Shown here in pieces: positions 1-7,689 of a stretch of 52,076 bases of DNA; position 1 is the first letter of the stretch; each line of letters begins with the position of its first letter. The DNA is from Myxococcales bacterium (GTDB lineage Bacteria; Myxococcota_A; Polyangia; Polyangiales; Houyiibacteriaceae). The notes under the pieces were generated by a model. It did no database searches and was not told the DNA's origin. It was given only the letters and a program-made list of their open reading frames with translations. A program made the translations under genes and the position numbers. The DNA is taken from NCBI GenBank assembly GCA_019637115.1, contig JAHBWH010000039.1, positions 1 to 52,076 of the forward strand, in the 5' to 3' direction.

Positions 1-481
1 CGCCCGGCTGCTCGCGCAGCAGCTCGCGCGGCGTGGCGTGCGGCTCGACTCGAGCGAGGGCCCTACCCGGTCGCCGCTCTTCCGGCCCTCCATCGTCGCG
101 CAGAAGCGGCGTCTCGTGGCCGAGCAGTCGTTCCGCGCGGGGAGGACACACCTCGAAGGGGGCCGCTTCGAGGTCGCCGCGAAGGCGTTCGAGCGCGCGC
201 GCGGGCTGGAGGACGACCCGGAGATCGAGCTCCACCACCTCTTCGCGCGGTGGAGAGCCGGCGAGGCCGCGCTCGGTGAGACGCTCGATCGCAAGGCGAA
301 GGAGCACCTGCGCCGCGATCCACAGAGCGCGTTCGTTCCCTACGTGATCGCGCATCGCATGCTCGACGCGGGGGACGAAGAGCGCGCACTCAAGGCCTTT
401 CGTCGCGCCGCTCAGCTCGACCCGACGCTCCGCGACGCGGAGCGGCACGCCCGCTTGTTGGCGATGCGCCTCGAGAAGTGA
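1..481 (+). CDS. C-terminal part of a TPR-containing protein (5' truncated by window edge)
   Basis: The reading frame is open from base 2 to a TGA at 479-481, so the gene begins outside the window; an internal GTG at 38 is not evidence of a start. About 160 residues are visible. They contain two or three degenerate helix-turn-helix pairs of tetratricopeptide type, with patterns such as GRFEVAAKAFERAR and GDEERALKAFRRAAQLDP. TPRs mediate protein-protein contact, so this is the tail of a larger scaffold or sensor protein. In myxobacteria such tails often follow DnaJ, PilZ or DUF4388 domains, but nothing here decides which. No signal or membrane segment lies in the visible part. Confidence 0.7.
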   Translation, partial: ARLLAQQLARRGVRLDSSEGPTRSPLFRPSIVAQKRRLVAEQSFRAGRTHLEGGRFEVAAKAFERARGLEDDPEIELHHLFARWRAGEAALGETLDRKAKEHLRRDPQSAFVPYVIAHRMLDAGDEERALKAFRRAAQLDPTLRDAERHARLLAMRLEK

Positions 482-562
482 GTCGTCGCTCTCCGATGGG
501 ATGAAGCGCAATTCACGGTCGCGGGTCACGAGCGCGTGTACGATGGCGCCGGGAGGGTGCTG

Positions 563-1501
563 ATGAGGAAGAGCATCGTATGGAGCGTCTCGGTGTCCGT
601 GCTCGTCGCCTGTGGGGGCACGAGCGAGGACGCCGACGCAGGGTTGGACGCGGCGCACGACACGGGCTCCGACACGGGCTCCGACACGGGGTCGCCCTCC
701 GGGCGGTGCCCGGCGGAGCGCCCCGGGCCCACCGAGAGCTGCGAGCACGAGGGGCTCGTCTGCGAGTACGGCGCGCGCTCGTGTCTCTCCTTCGCCGAGT
801 GCGTGGACGGCAACTGGCTGGTCGCGGTGCCGAGGTGTCCGCCGATGCCGCCAGACGGCTGCCCGAGCACGCGCGCCGAAGCCCAGGGCGAGGCGTGCGC
901 GGGCGCGGAGGGATCCGTCTGCGACGTCGAGGGCGATCTCCTCTGCCGATGCACGAGCTGCCCGAGCCCGTCTCCGATCTGCGTGCCCGTCGACCCGCCC
1001 GTGTGGGCCTGTGAGGCGCCGAACATGGAGCCAGGGTGTCCAGCCGCGCAGCCACGGCTCGGGACCGCGTGCGCCCCCGAGGGGCAGGTCTGCGACTACG
1101 GCTGCGAGGACGGAGCGCGGCGGGTCTGCGTCGACGGTGGCTGGACGAGGTCGAGCATGCCGGGCGGCTGCCCGGTGTCGACCCAACAGGCGAAGCGCGA
1201 CATCGAGTACCTCGACGCCGCCGCGGTCGAGGCGCTCGCGACGGCGGTCGAGACGACGCGGCTCGCCACCTACGAGTACACCGATCCTGCGCGATCCGGG
1301 CGCCGTCGTCTCGGCTTCATCTTGGAGGATCAGGCCGGCTCGTTCGCGGTCGATCCAGAGCAGAGTCAGGTCGACCTCTACGGATACACCAGCATGCTGG
1401 TTGCCGCCGTGCAGGCGCAGTCGCGGCGAATCGAGGAGCTCGAGCGGGAGCTCGCGGCCATACGCGACGCGCGGCCGCCGACTCGTCGACGCGCGCGGTG
1501 A
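563..1501 (+). CDS. Lipoprotein with C-terminal S74-type intramolecular chaperone-like domain
   Basis: The ATG at 563 follows a GGGAGG ribosome site at 551-556, and gives a 312-residue protein starting MRKSIVWSVSVSVLVACGG. The LVAC lipobox predicts a lipid-anchored exported protein. An Asp/Gly/Thr linker (DTGSDTGSDTG) and a Cys-rich region of about 150 residues follow, containing two related CEY/CDYG modules. The last 110 residues resemble the S74 chaperone domain of phage tail spikes. STQQAKRDI (about 206-214) matches the S-D-R-x-x-K-x-D-I self-cleavage site, with Ser206 and Lys211 as the expected dyad. A central VDLYGYTSMLVAAVQ segment and a C-terminal coiled coil (RRIEELERELAAI) follow. 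In S74 proteins this domain trimerises and releases itself by autocleavage. That it does so here is inference. Confidence 0.75.
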   Translation: MRKSIVWSVSVSVLVACGGTSEDADAGLDAAHDTGSDTGSDTGSPSGRCPAERPGPTESCEHEGLVCEYGARSCLSFAECVDGNWLVAVPRCPPMPPDGCPSTRAEAQGEACAGAEGSVCDVEGDLLCRCTSCPSPSPICVPVDPPVWACEAPNMEPGCPAAQPRLGTACAPEGQVCDYGCEDGARRVCVDGGWTRSSMPGGCPVSTQQAKRDIEYLDAAAVEALATAVETTRLATYEYTDPARSGRRRLGFILEDQAGSFAVDPEQSQVDLYGYTSMLVAAVQAQSRRIEELERELAAIRDARPPTRRRAR

Positions 1502-1556
1502 GGCAGGTCGAGCGGGAGCGAGAGCTCGAGCCGACGTGCGACGCGCGGCCACCGAC

Positions 1557-1665
1557 GCGGACTCGGAGCCGCACACGGACACGGACGCAGACCCGGACGC
1601 AGACCCGGACGCAGACCCGGACACGGACACGGACACGGACGCGGACCCAGACCCGGACGCGAACC
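1557..1665. repeat. GGACGC/GGACAC hexanucleotide tandem array
   Basis: This is a run of about 17 near-identical 6-bp units (GGACAC, GGACGC, AGACCC) between the stop of the S74-type lipoprotein gene and the end of uvrC. One frame would read a poly Asp-Thr/Asp-Pro peptide, like the linkers of lipoproteins in this region, but no start or stop structure supports a gene. The whole 1502-1709 spacer holds nothing else recognisable. Confidence 0.8.
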
Positions 1666-1709
1666 AAGGACCACCGACGCCCGTCGCTCGATGGTCCAGG
1701 GAAGGGGAA

Positions 1710-3968
1710 TCACGGGTCTTGGTCGTCGAGCGTGTCGAAGGCGTGATCGACGGAGGCGTCCTCGTCCCCGTCGTCCCCCTCCCCGTCGCCCTCGCCCTCG
1801 CGGCTCAACGCGCGCGCGAGCGCGGCGGCGGGGTCGTCGTCGTGGTGCTGGAGCCCCTCCTCGTCCGCGCGCGTCGGCGCCGTGTCTCGGTGGAGCGCTG
1901 CGTGAATGGCCGCGGCCTGCTTCGCGCTCGCTCCGGCGGCGATCAACGCTTCGACGCTGGCCAGCCGGATCGCCTCGAGCGAGCCGAGCCGCGAGAGGAG
2001 CTTCTGGCGCGTCCGCGCGCCGACGCCCGGGACGTCGTCTAGCGCGCTGTGGAAGCGTCGTTTGGTCCCGCCGCGCGCCCGCACGGCGTTGCTGAAGCGG
2101 TGGGCCTCGTCGCGCGCGTGCGCGAGCATCTGCAAGGCCGGGCTCGAGCTCACGGGGATGGCGTTCTTCGCGCCCGGTAGGTAGACGCGGTCGACGAGCC
2201 GACCCGCGAGCGCAGCGGCATCGCTCGTGGTGTCGGAGAGCGCGGCGTCATCGAGCGCGGCGGCATCGCTCGTGGTGTCGGAGAGCGCGGCGTCATCGAG
2301 CGCGGCGTCATCGAGCGCGGCGCCATCGAGCGCAGCCTCGGCCGGCGTGATGGGCCCGGCGTCCTGCGCGCCATGTTGTGTGGGCGTCGCGGCGGAAGGG
2401 ACCTTCGCGTTGCGCGTCGCGCGCGTCCGCCGTGCGCGCGACACCTCGCGCTCTTTCGCGAGCCCGACCACCGGCAGCGGGCCACCGTCCGCCGTTCGCA
2501 CGCCGAGATCCCGCAGCACCGCGAGCGCGACGTTCAGCTGGCCCTTGCCGCCGTCGACCACGAAGAGGTCGGGGAGCTCCCAGCCGACCTCGCCGTCGCG
2601 CCCCCGCCGGAAGCGTCGCGAGAGCACCTCGTACATCGCGCCATAGTCGTCGCCCGCCTTCGCGCGCCGGACGCGGAACGATCGATAGCCTTTCTTGTCG
2701 GGCGCCCCGTCGCGCAGCGTGACTACGGCCGCCACCGCGTCGTCGCCACCATGGTGCGAGACGTCGATGCACTCGATCCGACGCGGAAGGCTCGGCAGCC
2801 GGAGGCGACGCTGCACCTGCGCGAGGCGCGCCTCGATGTCGTCCTCGGCCAGCCGCTTCTCACGGAAAGCGTGGGCGGCGTTGTCCATCGCCATCTCGAC
2901 GAGCTTGCGCTTGGCCTGCCGGTTCGGGACGACCACGCGCGGCGGCTTCTGGCCGCGCGCCGCGCGCGACTCGCCCAGCACCTCGGCGAGCCCGTCCATC
3001 GCCTCGACGGGCAGCGGCAGGATGATCTCGTCGGGCACGGGCGAGCGCGCGTACCACTGGACGAGGAAGCTCGCGACGAGCTCGTCGTCCGGCAGGGCCA
3101 CGCGCTTGAGGTCGTAGGTCCGCACGCCGACGAGCCGCCCGCCGCGCACCAAGAGCACCGCGACCTCGGCCTGATCGGCCTGCCGGAAGTAGCCGATCAC
3201 GTCTTGGTCGACGTCCTTGACCGCGGTGACGCGCTGATCCTCGCGGACGCGCTCCACGGCGCGGAGCTGGTCGCGGTAGAGCGCGGCTCGCTCGAACTCG
3301 AGCGAGGCGGAGGCGTCCTTCATGCGTTGCTCGAGCTCCTCGACGAGCTCGTCGTGTCGTCCGCCGAGGAAACGGGCGACGCTGCGCACCTGCAGCGCGT
3401 ACTCCTCGCGGTCGACGGGGTGCACGCAGGGGCCAGGGCAACGCTTGATTTGGTACTGAAGACAAGCGCGCGCCCGGTTCTTCAGCTCGGCGTCCGTGCA
3501 GGTGCGGAGCTGGAAGTGCCGGTTCACCAGCCGCAGCGTCTGCCGCGCGGACGAAGCCGAGTGGTAGGGCCCGAAGTAGTGCGCGCCGTCAGGGCGCGGG
3601 CGCCGCACGACCTCGAGCCGCGGCCACTCCGCCTTGGGGCTCAGCCGGAGCGAGAGGAACTCCTTGTCGTCCCGGAGCTTGACGTTGTAGCGAGGCTGAT
3701 GCGCCTTGATGAGCTGGTTCTCGAGGAGCGCGGCCTCCTTCTCGGTGGCCGTGACGAAGGTCTCGATGTCCGCGAGCTCGGCCTCGAGGCGAGCGACGAA
3801 GGCGCGCACGTCCGAAGAACCGGGCTGGAAGTACGAGCGCACGCGGGAGCGCAAGGAGCGCGCCTTGCCGACGTAGAGGACCTCGTTCGAGGCGCTCCGG
3901 AAGACGTAGACCCCCGGCTGCGTGGGCAGGGTCTCGAGCTTCCGTTCGACGGCCTCGGCGAAGGGCAT
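1710..3968 (-). CDS. uvrC: UvrABC excinuclease subunit C
   Basis: UvrC makes both incisions around a lesion in nucleotide excision repair, working with UvrA and UvrB. The ATG at 3968 gives MPFAEAVERKLETLPTQPGVY, the usual UvrC N-terminus; an in-frame start 31 codons upstream would add Arg-rich sequence and was rejected. Visible in order are the GIY-YIG nuclease (PGVYVF...LYVGKA), the Cys-rich segment (ACLQYQIKRCPGPC), the UVR/UvrB-contact helix, the RNase H-like nuclease (ECIDVSHHGG, DLFVVDGGKGQ, DEAHRF) and a C-terminal helix-hairpin-helix (DVPGVGARTRQKLL). The protein is 752 residues, longer than the usual 600-650. The excess is an Ala/Asp-rich repeat insert inside the RNase H-like half plus an acidic tail. 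It ends close to the previous gene, tail to tail. Confidence 0.96.
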   Translation of the reverse strand: MPFAEAVERKLETLPTQPGVYVFRSASNEVLYVGKARSLRSRVRSYFQPGSSDVRAFVARLEAELADIETFVTATEKEAALLENQLIKAHQPRYNVKLRDDKEFLSLRLSPKAEWPRLEVVRRPRPDGAHYFGPYHSASSARQTLRLVNRHFQLRTCTDAELKNRARACLQYQIKRCPGPCVHPVDREEYALQVRSVARFLGGRHDELVEELEQRMKDASASLEFERAALYRDQLRAVERVREDQRVTAVKDVDQDVIGYFRQADQAEVAVLLVRGGRLVGVRTYDLKRVALPDDELVASFLVQWYARSPVPDEIILPLPVEAMDGLAEVLGESRAARGQKPPRVVVPNRQAKRKLVEMAMDNAAHAFREKRLAEDDIEARLAQVQRRLRLPSLPRRIECIDVSHHGGDDAVAAVVTLRDGAPDKKGYRSFRVRRAKAGDDYGAMYEVLSRRFRRGRDGEVGWELPDLFVVDGGKGQLNVALAVLRDLGVRTADGGPLPVVGLAKEREVSRARRTRATRNAKVPSAATPTQHGAQDAGPITPAEAALDGAALDDAALDDAALSDTTSDAAALDDAALSDTTSDAAALAGRLVDRVYLPGAKNAIPVSSSPALQMLAHARDEAHRFSNAVRARGGTKRRFHSALDDVPGVGARTRQKLLSRLGSLEAIRLASVEALIAAGASAKQAAAIHAALHRDTAPTRADEEGLQHHDDDPAAALARALSREGEGDGEGDDGDEDASVDHAFDTLDDQDP
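2210..2337 (-). repeat. In-frame 45/15-bp tandem repeat inside uvrC
   Basis: Two copies of a 45-bp unit, then about four copies of a 15-bp unit (GCGTCATCGAGCGCG, plus strand). They encode tandem ALDDA and SDTTSDAAALDDA blocks between the DGGKGQ and DEAHRF parts of the endonuclease domain. The repeat keeps frame and is bounded by normal UvrC sequence, so it is probably a tolerated surface-loop expansion. Confidence 0.85.
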
Positions 3969-3970
3969 CG

Positions 3971-4108
3971 TCAGAGGATGTGGCCATCCGTCCCGGGAGC
4001 AAGCGCGACCATGACGAAGTGAGCCCCCGAGTCGTCGGGCTCGACGAGCAGATCGCAGCATTCGACCGGAAGTCGTTCACGAGCAGGCCAGGGCACGAAC
4101 CGCACCAC
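3971..4108 (-). CDS. Candidate 45-residue small protein directly upstream of uvrC
   Basis: This short frame ends two bases before the uvrC ATG, an arrangement that could couple the two. Possible GTG starts lie at 4108, 4105 and 4096; an in-frame stop at 4136-4138 limits the 5' end. The C-terminal peptide reads DLLVEPDDSGAHFVMVALAP then GTDGHIL. An inverted copy of the same DNA at 5038-5136 reads DLLVELDAGAHFIIVALAHSTDGHIP and also stops. Differences between the copies are largely conservative at protein level, which argues for past or present coding. It could instead be a repeat element with a fortuitous frame. No function is known to me. Confidence 0.4.
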   Translation of the reverse strand: MVRFVPWPARERLPVECCDLLVEPDDSGAHFVMVALAPGTDGHIL

Positions 4109-4147
4109 GACGGACCGCAGCGCAGAGGCGGACAGTCACCGCCATCG
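3971..4147. repeat. Dispersed repeat, two segments with relatives at 5030-5136 and 6240-6312
   Basis: Bases 3971-4080 match 5030-5136 in inverted orientation, sharing GGATGTGGCCATCCGT and GAAGTGAGCCCC. Bases 4083-4147 match 6246-6312 in direct orientation, sharing GCACGAACCGCACCACGACG and GACAGTCACCGCC. A second GACGGTCACCGCC...TCGCCGAGCACCG follows at 4172-4205. The spacers on both sides of the 4.3-5.8 kb genes therefore carry pieces of one repeat family. Confidence 0.8.
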
Positions 4148-4273
4148 CCGAGCACCGACGTTGGCAGAGCCTGACGGTCACCGCCGTCGCGATCGCCGAG
4201 CACCGGCGAGGGCTTCCGGAGCCGCGTTGAGCGTACGATGTTCACTCGCGCACCTTCGATGTACCCTCACTCC

Positions 4274-4876
4274 ATGGCCGAGAAGTTGCGGTTCCAGTGC
4301 GACGTCGGGTGGAGGAACATGACGCCCCTGCCGGGCGGGCGACGCCACTGCGGGCGCTGCGACCACGCGGTGCACGACCTCACCCGCTTCACTCACCGCG
4401 AGGCGCTCGCGTTCCGCAAGTCCCACCCTGATGCGTGCATCCACGTGATGGCCGACGCCGAGACCGGCGAGCTGGTCTTCGCGAGCGAGCGACGCCGCCT
4501 GCCCGTGCATGGCGCGGCGATCGCGGCGATGCTGACGCTCGGCTGTGGCGACGACCCCGCCTCTTCCGAGGCGAGCCTGGCGCCACCCACCGTCGAGGCC
4601 CTCGTCGAGAGGGGGACCGCGCACGTCGCGGCAGACGAGCAACCGGCGGAAGCCGCGCACCCCGTGGCAGACGAGACCAGGGAGGCCGAACCCGACGAGA
4701 CCCCGAGCGCATCCGAGTTCGATGCGCTCCCACAGGATGCCTCCTCGGGTGAAGCGCCGCCCGAGGACGTCGCGGCTCGTCCACCACGTCGCCACCGAGC
4801 GGCAGCGGCAGGGGACGACGCTCCGCCGAGCACCATGGGGCGACGGCTCGTGGAGGTCGACGGCTTCGTGTTCTGA
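4274..4876 (+). CDS. Hypothetical protein with N-terminal Cys/His motif and membrane segment
   Basis: I chose the ATG at 4274 (MAEKLRFQCDVGW) because the motif starts at once; ATGs at 4238 and 4259 are also in frame. The N-terminal 65 residues carry C-x3-W, then HCGRC, HAVHDLTRFT and DACIHV. This looks like a small metal-binding or disulfide module ending in a Cys-His pair. A short hydrophobic stretch (GAAIAAMLTLGCG) follows, then a long acidic Glu/Ala/Pro-rich region and a basic patch. The 200-residue protein may be membrane-anchored with a disordered outer part. I do not recognise a named family. It stands alone between two repeat-rich spacers. Confidence 0.65.
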   Translation: MAEKLRFQCDVGWRNMTPLPGGRRHCGRCDHAVHDLTRFTHREALAFRKSHPDACIHVMADAETGELVFASERRRLPVHGAAIAAMLTLGCGDDPASSEASLAPPTVEALVERGTAHVAADEQPAEAAHPVADETREAEPDETPSASEFDALPQDASSGEAPPEDVAARPPRRHRAAAAGDDAPPSTMGRRLVEVDGFVF

Positions 4877-5027
4877 GCGGCCCGGCTCGCTCTCTGTTTG
4901 ACGTGCTGAGCGGTCCGGCTCACGGCTCGCAGCGCTCTCGGGTCATGTCCTGAGCGGACCGGCCCGCAGCGTTCTCGGTTCATGTCCTGAGCGGCCCGGC
5001 TCGAAACGCTCTGGGTCCGCTTTGTGG
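4871..5027. repeat. Tandem array of a ~37-44-bp unit (TGAGCGGNCCGGCTC...)
   Basis: Four imperfect copies begin with TGAGCGGCCCGG or a variant at about 4874, 4907, 4951 and 4988. Two of them end with CATGTCC. The CATGTCCTGAGCGGAC junction recurs, inverted, at about 6235-6250. The array begins at the stop codon of the upstream gene, whose TGA forms part of the first copy. Confidence 0.75.
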
Positions 5028-5029
5028 AT

Positions 5030-5136
5030 GATCTCCGGACGACTCCCGCGCCCGCGATCTCCTCGTCGAGCTCGACGCAGGGGCTCACTTCATCATCGTG
5101 GCGCTTGCTCACAGCACGGATGGCCACATCCCCTGA
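5030..5136 (+). repeat. Inverted copy of the uvrC-upstream repeat (gene fragment)
   Basis: On the plus strand this reads an open stretch ending AHFIIVALAHSTDGHIP then TGA at 5134-5136. It closely parallels the 3971-4108 small protein, but an in-frame stop sits just upstream at 5029-5031 and there is no start codon. It is best described as a degraded, inverted second copy. Confidence 0.6.
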
Positions 5137-5160
5137 CGGTCGAGGACCACGATCAACCAG

Positions 5161-5838
5161 TCAAGATTCGTGTGGCGACGTCTTCGCCTCGCGGCGGCGC
5201 GGCCGCTCTGGAGGACCGTAGTGCTCACTCAGGACGCGGCGCAGATCGGTGTAGAACATCCCGTACGTGCGGCTACCGAAGTCATAGAATATTCGATCCA
5301 TCTGACAGCCGTTCACGTAGCCGCGGAGGAGGGCGCGCACGACGGCGCGACCACGCCCGTCGTCGTTTACATGCACATCCCACGCGATGCTCTCCCGCGA
5401 CTGGGGTGTGTACCACATGGACTCGGCGTATGACTCTCTGACGGCGATCAGTTTCGGAGCGGTGCGGATGACCGGGGACTCCGTCACGAGCTCGTAGCCT
5501 TGGGTTCGGAGCGTGATCATCACCGCGGATCGAACCTCATCCGAGGTGTAGCGGCTGAAGGAGCGGTGCCCCAGCGTCTCCGCATCGCCGGTGGTCAACG
5601 AGCGTCGGTTCGCGTGGCGATCATGTCCGCAGCCCCCGTGGGCGATCGCCATGGCGGCCAGCCCGAGGATGGCCGCCCGGGCGCTCGATCCGGGTTCTCG
5701 CGGTCGCGGGCGTGCCTCTCGTGTCGCTGAGCCGCCGGTCCTCTGGCGGCCCGGTGAGCGACCTCCGGGCCGATCGTCCCCAGCGTTCTGGCCGGAGCTC
5801 GTCGGGTGGTGCTCGCGCGCGGTTGCTTCTCTCCCCAT
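5161..5838 (-). CDS. Probable membrane-anchored or lipoprotein hypothetical protein
   Basis: The frame runs 225 residues from an ATG at 5838, which is preceded by AGAAAGGCG. Residues 1-50 are hydrophilic and Arg/Pro-rich. A hydrophobic segment at about 52-70 (AAILGLAAMAIAHGGCG) ends in a GGC that could be a lipobox, which would imply an unusually long cytoplasmic leader. No ATG, GTG or TTG lies nearer that segment, so a shorter start is not obvious. The remaining 150 residues look like a compact alpha/beta domain with a repeated Tyr-rich C-terminus (RIFYDFGSRTYGMFYTDLRR). No family recognised. Confidence 0.6.
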   Translation of the reverse strand: MGREATAREHHPTSSGQNAGDDRPGGRSPGRQRTGGSATREARPRPREPGSSARAAILGLAAMAIAHGGCGHDRHANRRSLTTGDAETLGHRSFSRYTSDEVRSAVMITLRTQGYELVTESPVIRTAPKLIAVRESYAESMWYTPQSRESIAWDVHVNDDGRGRAVVRALLRGYVNGCQMDRIFYDFGSRTYGMFYTDLRRVLSEHYGPPERPRRREAKTSPHES

Positions 5839-5927
5839 CTGACGGCGCCTTTCTGTTCAGTTCAGACCACCCAGACCCTGAGCGCTCGGACCTCCTGCGT
5901 CAATTGACCCGGCCACGATCCACGAGA

Positions 5928-5954
5928 AGCATATTTCGGTCGATTTCGTCGCAA
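5928..5954 (-). promoter_or_regulatory. Possible promoter of the 5161-5838 gene
   Basis: The only AT-rich island of the 5839-6350 spacer contains, on the minus strand, TTGCGA (5954-5949) and TATGCT (5933-5928) separated by 15 bases. It lies about 90 bases upstream of the ATG. The spacing is short for sigma-70, so this is tentative. The rest of 5839-6240 shows only a short direct repeat TTCACCAACC at about 5994-6014. Confidence 0.25.
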
Positions 5955-6239
5955 TTTCGTACGATCCGAGGACACTCGGACCGTTGCTCTTCACCAACCT
6001 TCACCAACCTTCACGAGACGCCGTTGGGGGTCGCTCCACCGTGAGTCGGCCGTCCCATTCACCCGGTCGGTGGGTTGAAACGGAGCCAAGATGCGGCGCA
6101 GGAGGTGACCCACACGACGAGGTGGTGGAGGGAAGTGGCCACCTCGTGGCTCGCTCTGGAGTGGTCGCGTCATCCACCCGGACCCCGAGCATCGGCGTTG
6201 CGCTCGCCCTCAGCAGCCAAATCCGAGAGCGCCACGAAC

Positions 6240-6312
6240 TCGTCCGCTCAGGACATGGACCAGAGCACGAACCGCACCACGACGGAGCGCGGCACAGAGG
6301 CTGACAGTCACC
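6240..6312. repeat. Direct copy of the 4083-4147 dispersed repeat
   Basis: About 65 bases match 4083-4147 with few differences, sharing GCACGAACCGCACCACGACG and GACAGTCACCGCC. The left edge (GCTCAGGACATG) is the complement of the unit junction of the 4.9-kb tandem array. No gene is seen in the surrounding 5839-6350 spacer. Confidence 0.8.
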
Positions 6313-6350
6313 GCCCTCGCTATCGTCGAGCCGCGCGCTGCTCTCGGCGC

Positions 6351-6536
6351 TCAGCTCGCCCCGAGCGCCGCCTTCAGCGTGGCAGCGTTCGTGCCTGCTC
6401 GGCCAGGTGCGATGGTCTCAGTGCCGTTCACGCTCGGCCTGAGCCTCTGGTAGTGGTCGCAGGGGGCCGCGCCGGCGACATAGGGACCGCCAATGGGAAA
6501 GCCTGCGTAGCGGTCGGCCGTTTGCGCCGTCATCAT
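6351..6536 (-). CDS. Possible small protein or gene remnant divergent from the DUF58 gene
   Basis: A 61-codon frame starts at ATG 6536 or 6533 on the minus strand, interlocked with the plus-strand ATG at 6535. The peptide (MTAQTADRYAGFPIGGPYVA onward) is Gly/Ala/Thr-rich and ends LKAALGAS. Third-position GC is high but lower than in the neighbours, about 80 percent by eye. It could be a real small protein, the 3' remnant of a larger gene, or chance. No homology recognised. Confidence 0.3.
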   Translation of the reverse strand: MMTAQTADRYAGFPIGGPYVAGAAPCDHYQRLRPSVNGTETIAPGRAGTNAATLKAALGAS

Positions 6537-7689
6537 GGACGCCTCGATGGACGGGTCCCCCCCCACCGACCCCCCGAAGGCGCGGGCGCCCGCGCCCTCG
6601 CCGAAGACGTCCGCGCCCGCGGGGGCGCCGAAGGGGTCGAAGCGCGCGAAGCAGAAGCGAAGACGGCGGCTGCCGGCGCGGACCTTCCAGTTCACCCGGC
6701 AGGGCAAGCTCTTCTTGCTCGTGACCTTCGGCGTCGGCCTCGCGGCCGTGAACACCGGCAACAACCTGCTCTACCTGGTGCTCGGCCTGATGCTCAGCCT
6801 CCTGCTGGTCAGCGGGACGCTCTCGGACGTCGCGCTCTGGCGCGTGAAGATCCGCCGGACGCTCCCCAAGCGGGCCTTCGTCGGGCAGCCGATGGTGGTG
6901 GAGCTCCTGCTCGAGAACGGCAAGGGGGTGCCGGCCTACGCGGTCGAGGTCGAGGACCTGGCCGCGGACGAGGTCCGCGCCGAACGGCGCTGCTTCTTCC
7001 TCAAGGTCGACCCCCGCGTGACCCGGCCCGCGACGTACCGCCGGACCCCGGCGCGGCGGGGCTGGCTGCGCTTCGAGCGCATCATGACGCGGACACGATA
7101 CCCCTTCGGGCTCATCGAGAAGGGGCGCCGGGTGACGGCGCCGGGGGAGCTCCTCGTCTACCCGCGGCTCGTGCCCGTCGACCTCCGCGCCGTGCTCGCG
7201 GGCGCAACGGGCCACGGCGCTCCCGACCGCAAGCGCGGGCGCGGCGAGGTCGATGGGCTGCGCGATCACCGCGACGGTGACGAGGCCCGCTCCATCCACT
7301 GGCTCCGCACGGCCGCGCTCGATCGCGTCGTCGTGCGCGAGCGCAGCGCGGAGGCCCGCGCCCGGCTCGCCGTCGTCCTCGACGACGCGCGCCCGCCCCT
7401 GAGCGACGCGGACGCCGCGCTCTGGGACGAGGGCTTCGAGGCCGCGGTCTCGGAGGCGGCCTCGATCGCGCACGCCGCGCACGGCGCGGGCGTCGCCGTC
7501 GAGGTGCACACGCGCAGCGGCGGGACCTCGCTCGTCCAGCCGGGCGAGCCGCTCACCCCCGTCCTCCGCTTCTTGGCGCTCGTCACCCCAGCCGCGACGA
7601 CCGCTCCGCTGCCGAGCCCGCGCGGCGCGCACGTCCACCGGGTCGCGGTCGCGCTCGCCGACGCGCCTCCTACGGAGGTGGCCGCTTGA
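6535..7689 (+). CDS. DUF58 domain-containing protein
   Basis: The protein has 384 residues. It has an Ala/Pro/Lys-rich N-terminus, a pair of membrane segments (about 60-100: LFLLVTFGVGLAAVN and LLYLVLGLMLSLLLV), then a beta-rich region and the DUF58 signature GEVDGLRDHRDGDEARSIHW, followed by an alpha/beta (vWA-like) segment. DUF58 proteins are usually encoded in MoxR-DUF58-(vWA)-TgpA clusters and are thought to assemble or regulate membrane complexes. Here the TgpA-type transglutaminase follows directly, but no MoxR AAA+ gene lies upstream in the window. The stop codon overlaps a TTG start (TTGA), and this junction is duplicated 110 bases further on. Confidence 0.88.
   Translation: MDASMDGSPPTDPPKARAPAPSPKTSAPAGAPKGSKRAKQKRRRRLPARTFQFTRQGKLFLLVTFGVGLAAVNTGNNLLYLVLGLMLSLLLVSGTLSDVALWRVKIRRTLPKRAFVGQPMVVELLLENGKGVPAYAVEVEDLAADEVRAERRCFFLKVDPRVTRPATYRRTPARRGWLRFERIMTRTRYPFGLIEKGRRVTAPGELLVYPRLVPVDLRAVLAGATGHGAPDRKRGRGEVDGLRDHRDGDEARSIHWLRTAALDRVVVRERSAEARARLAVVLDDARPPLSDADAALWDEGFEAAVSEAASIAHAAHGAGVAVEVHTRSGGTSLVQPGEPLTPVLRFLALVTPAATTAPLPSPRGAHVHRVAVALADAPPTEVAA

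Noticed and set aside
612-2042. A 476-codon plus-strand frame across the lipoprotein gene and the hexamer array
   Set aside because: It overlaps two well-supported genes, is Arg-rich throughout and has no ribosome site; it is a GC-bias shadow.
2373-4022. A 549-codon frame antisense to uvrC
   Set aside because: uvrC has all family motifs; the antisense frame has none.
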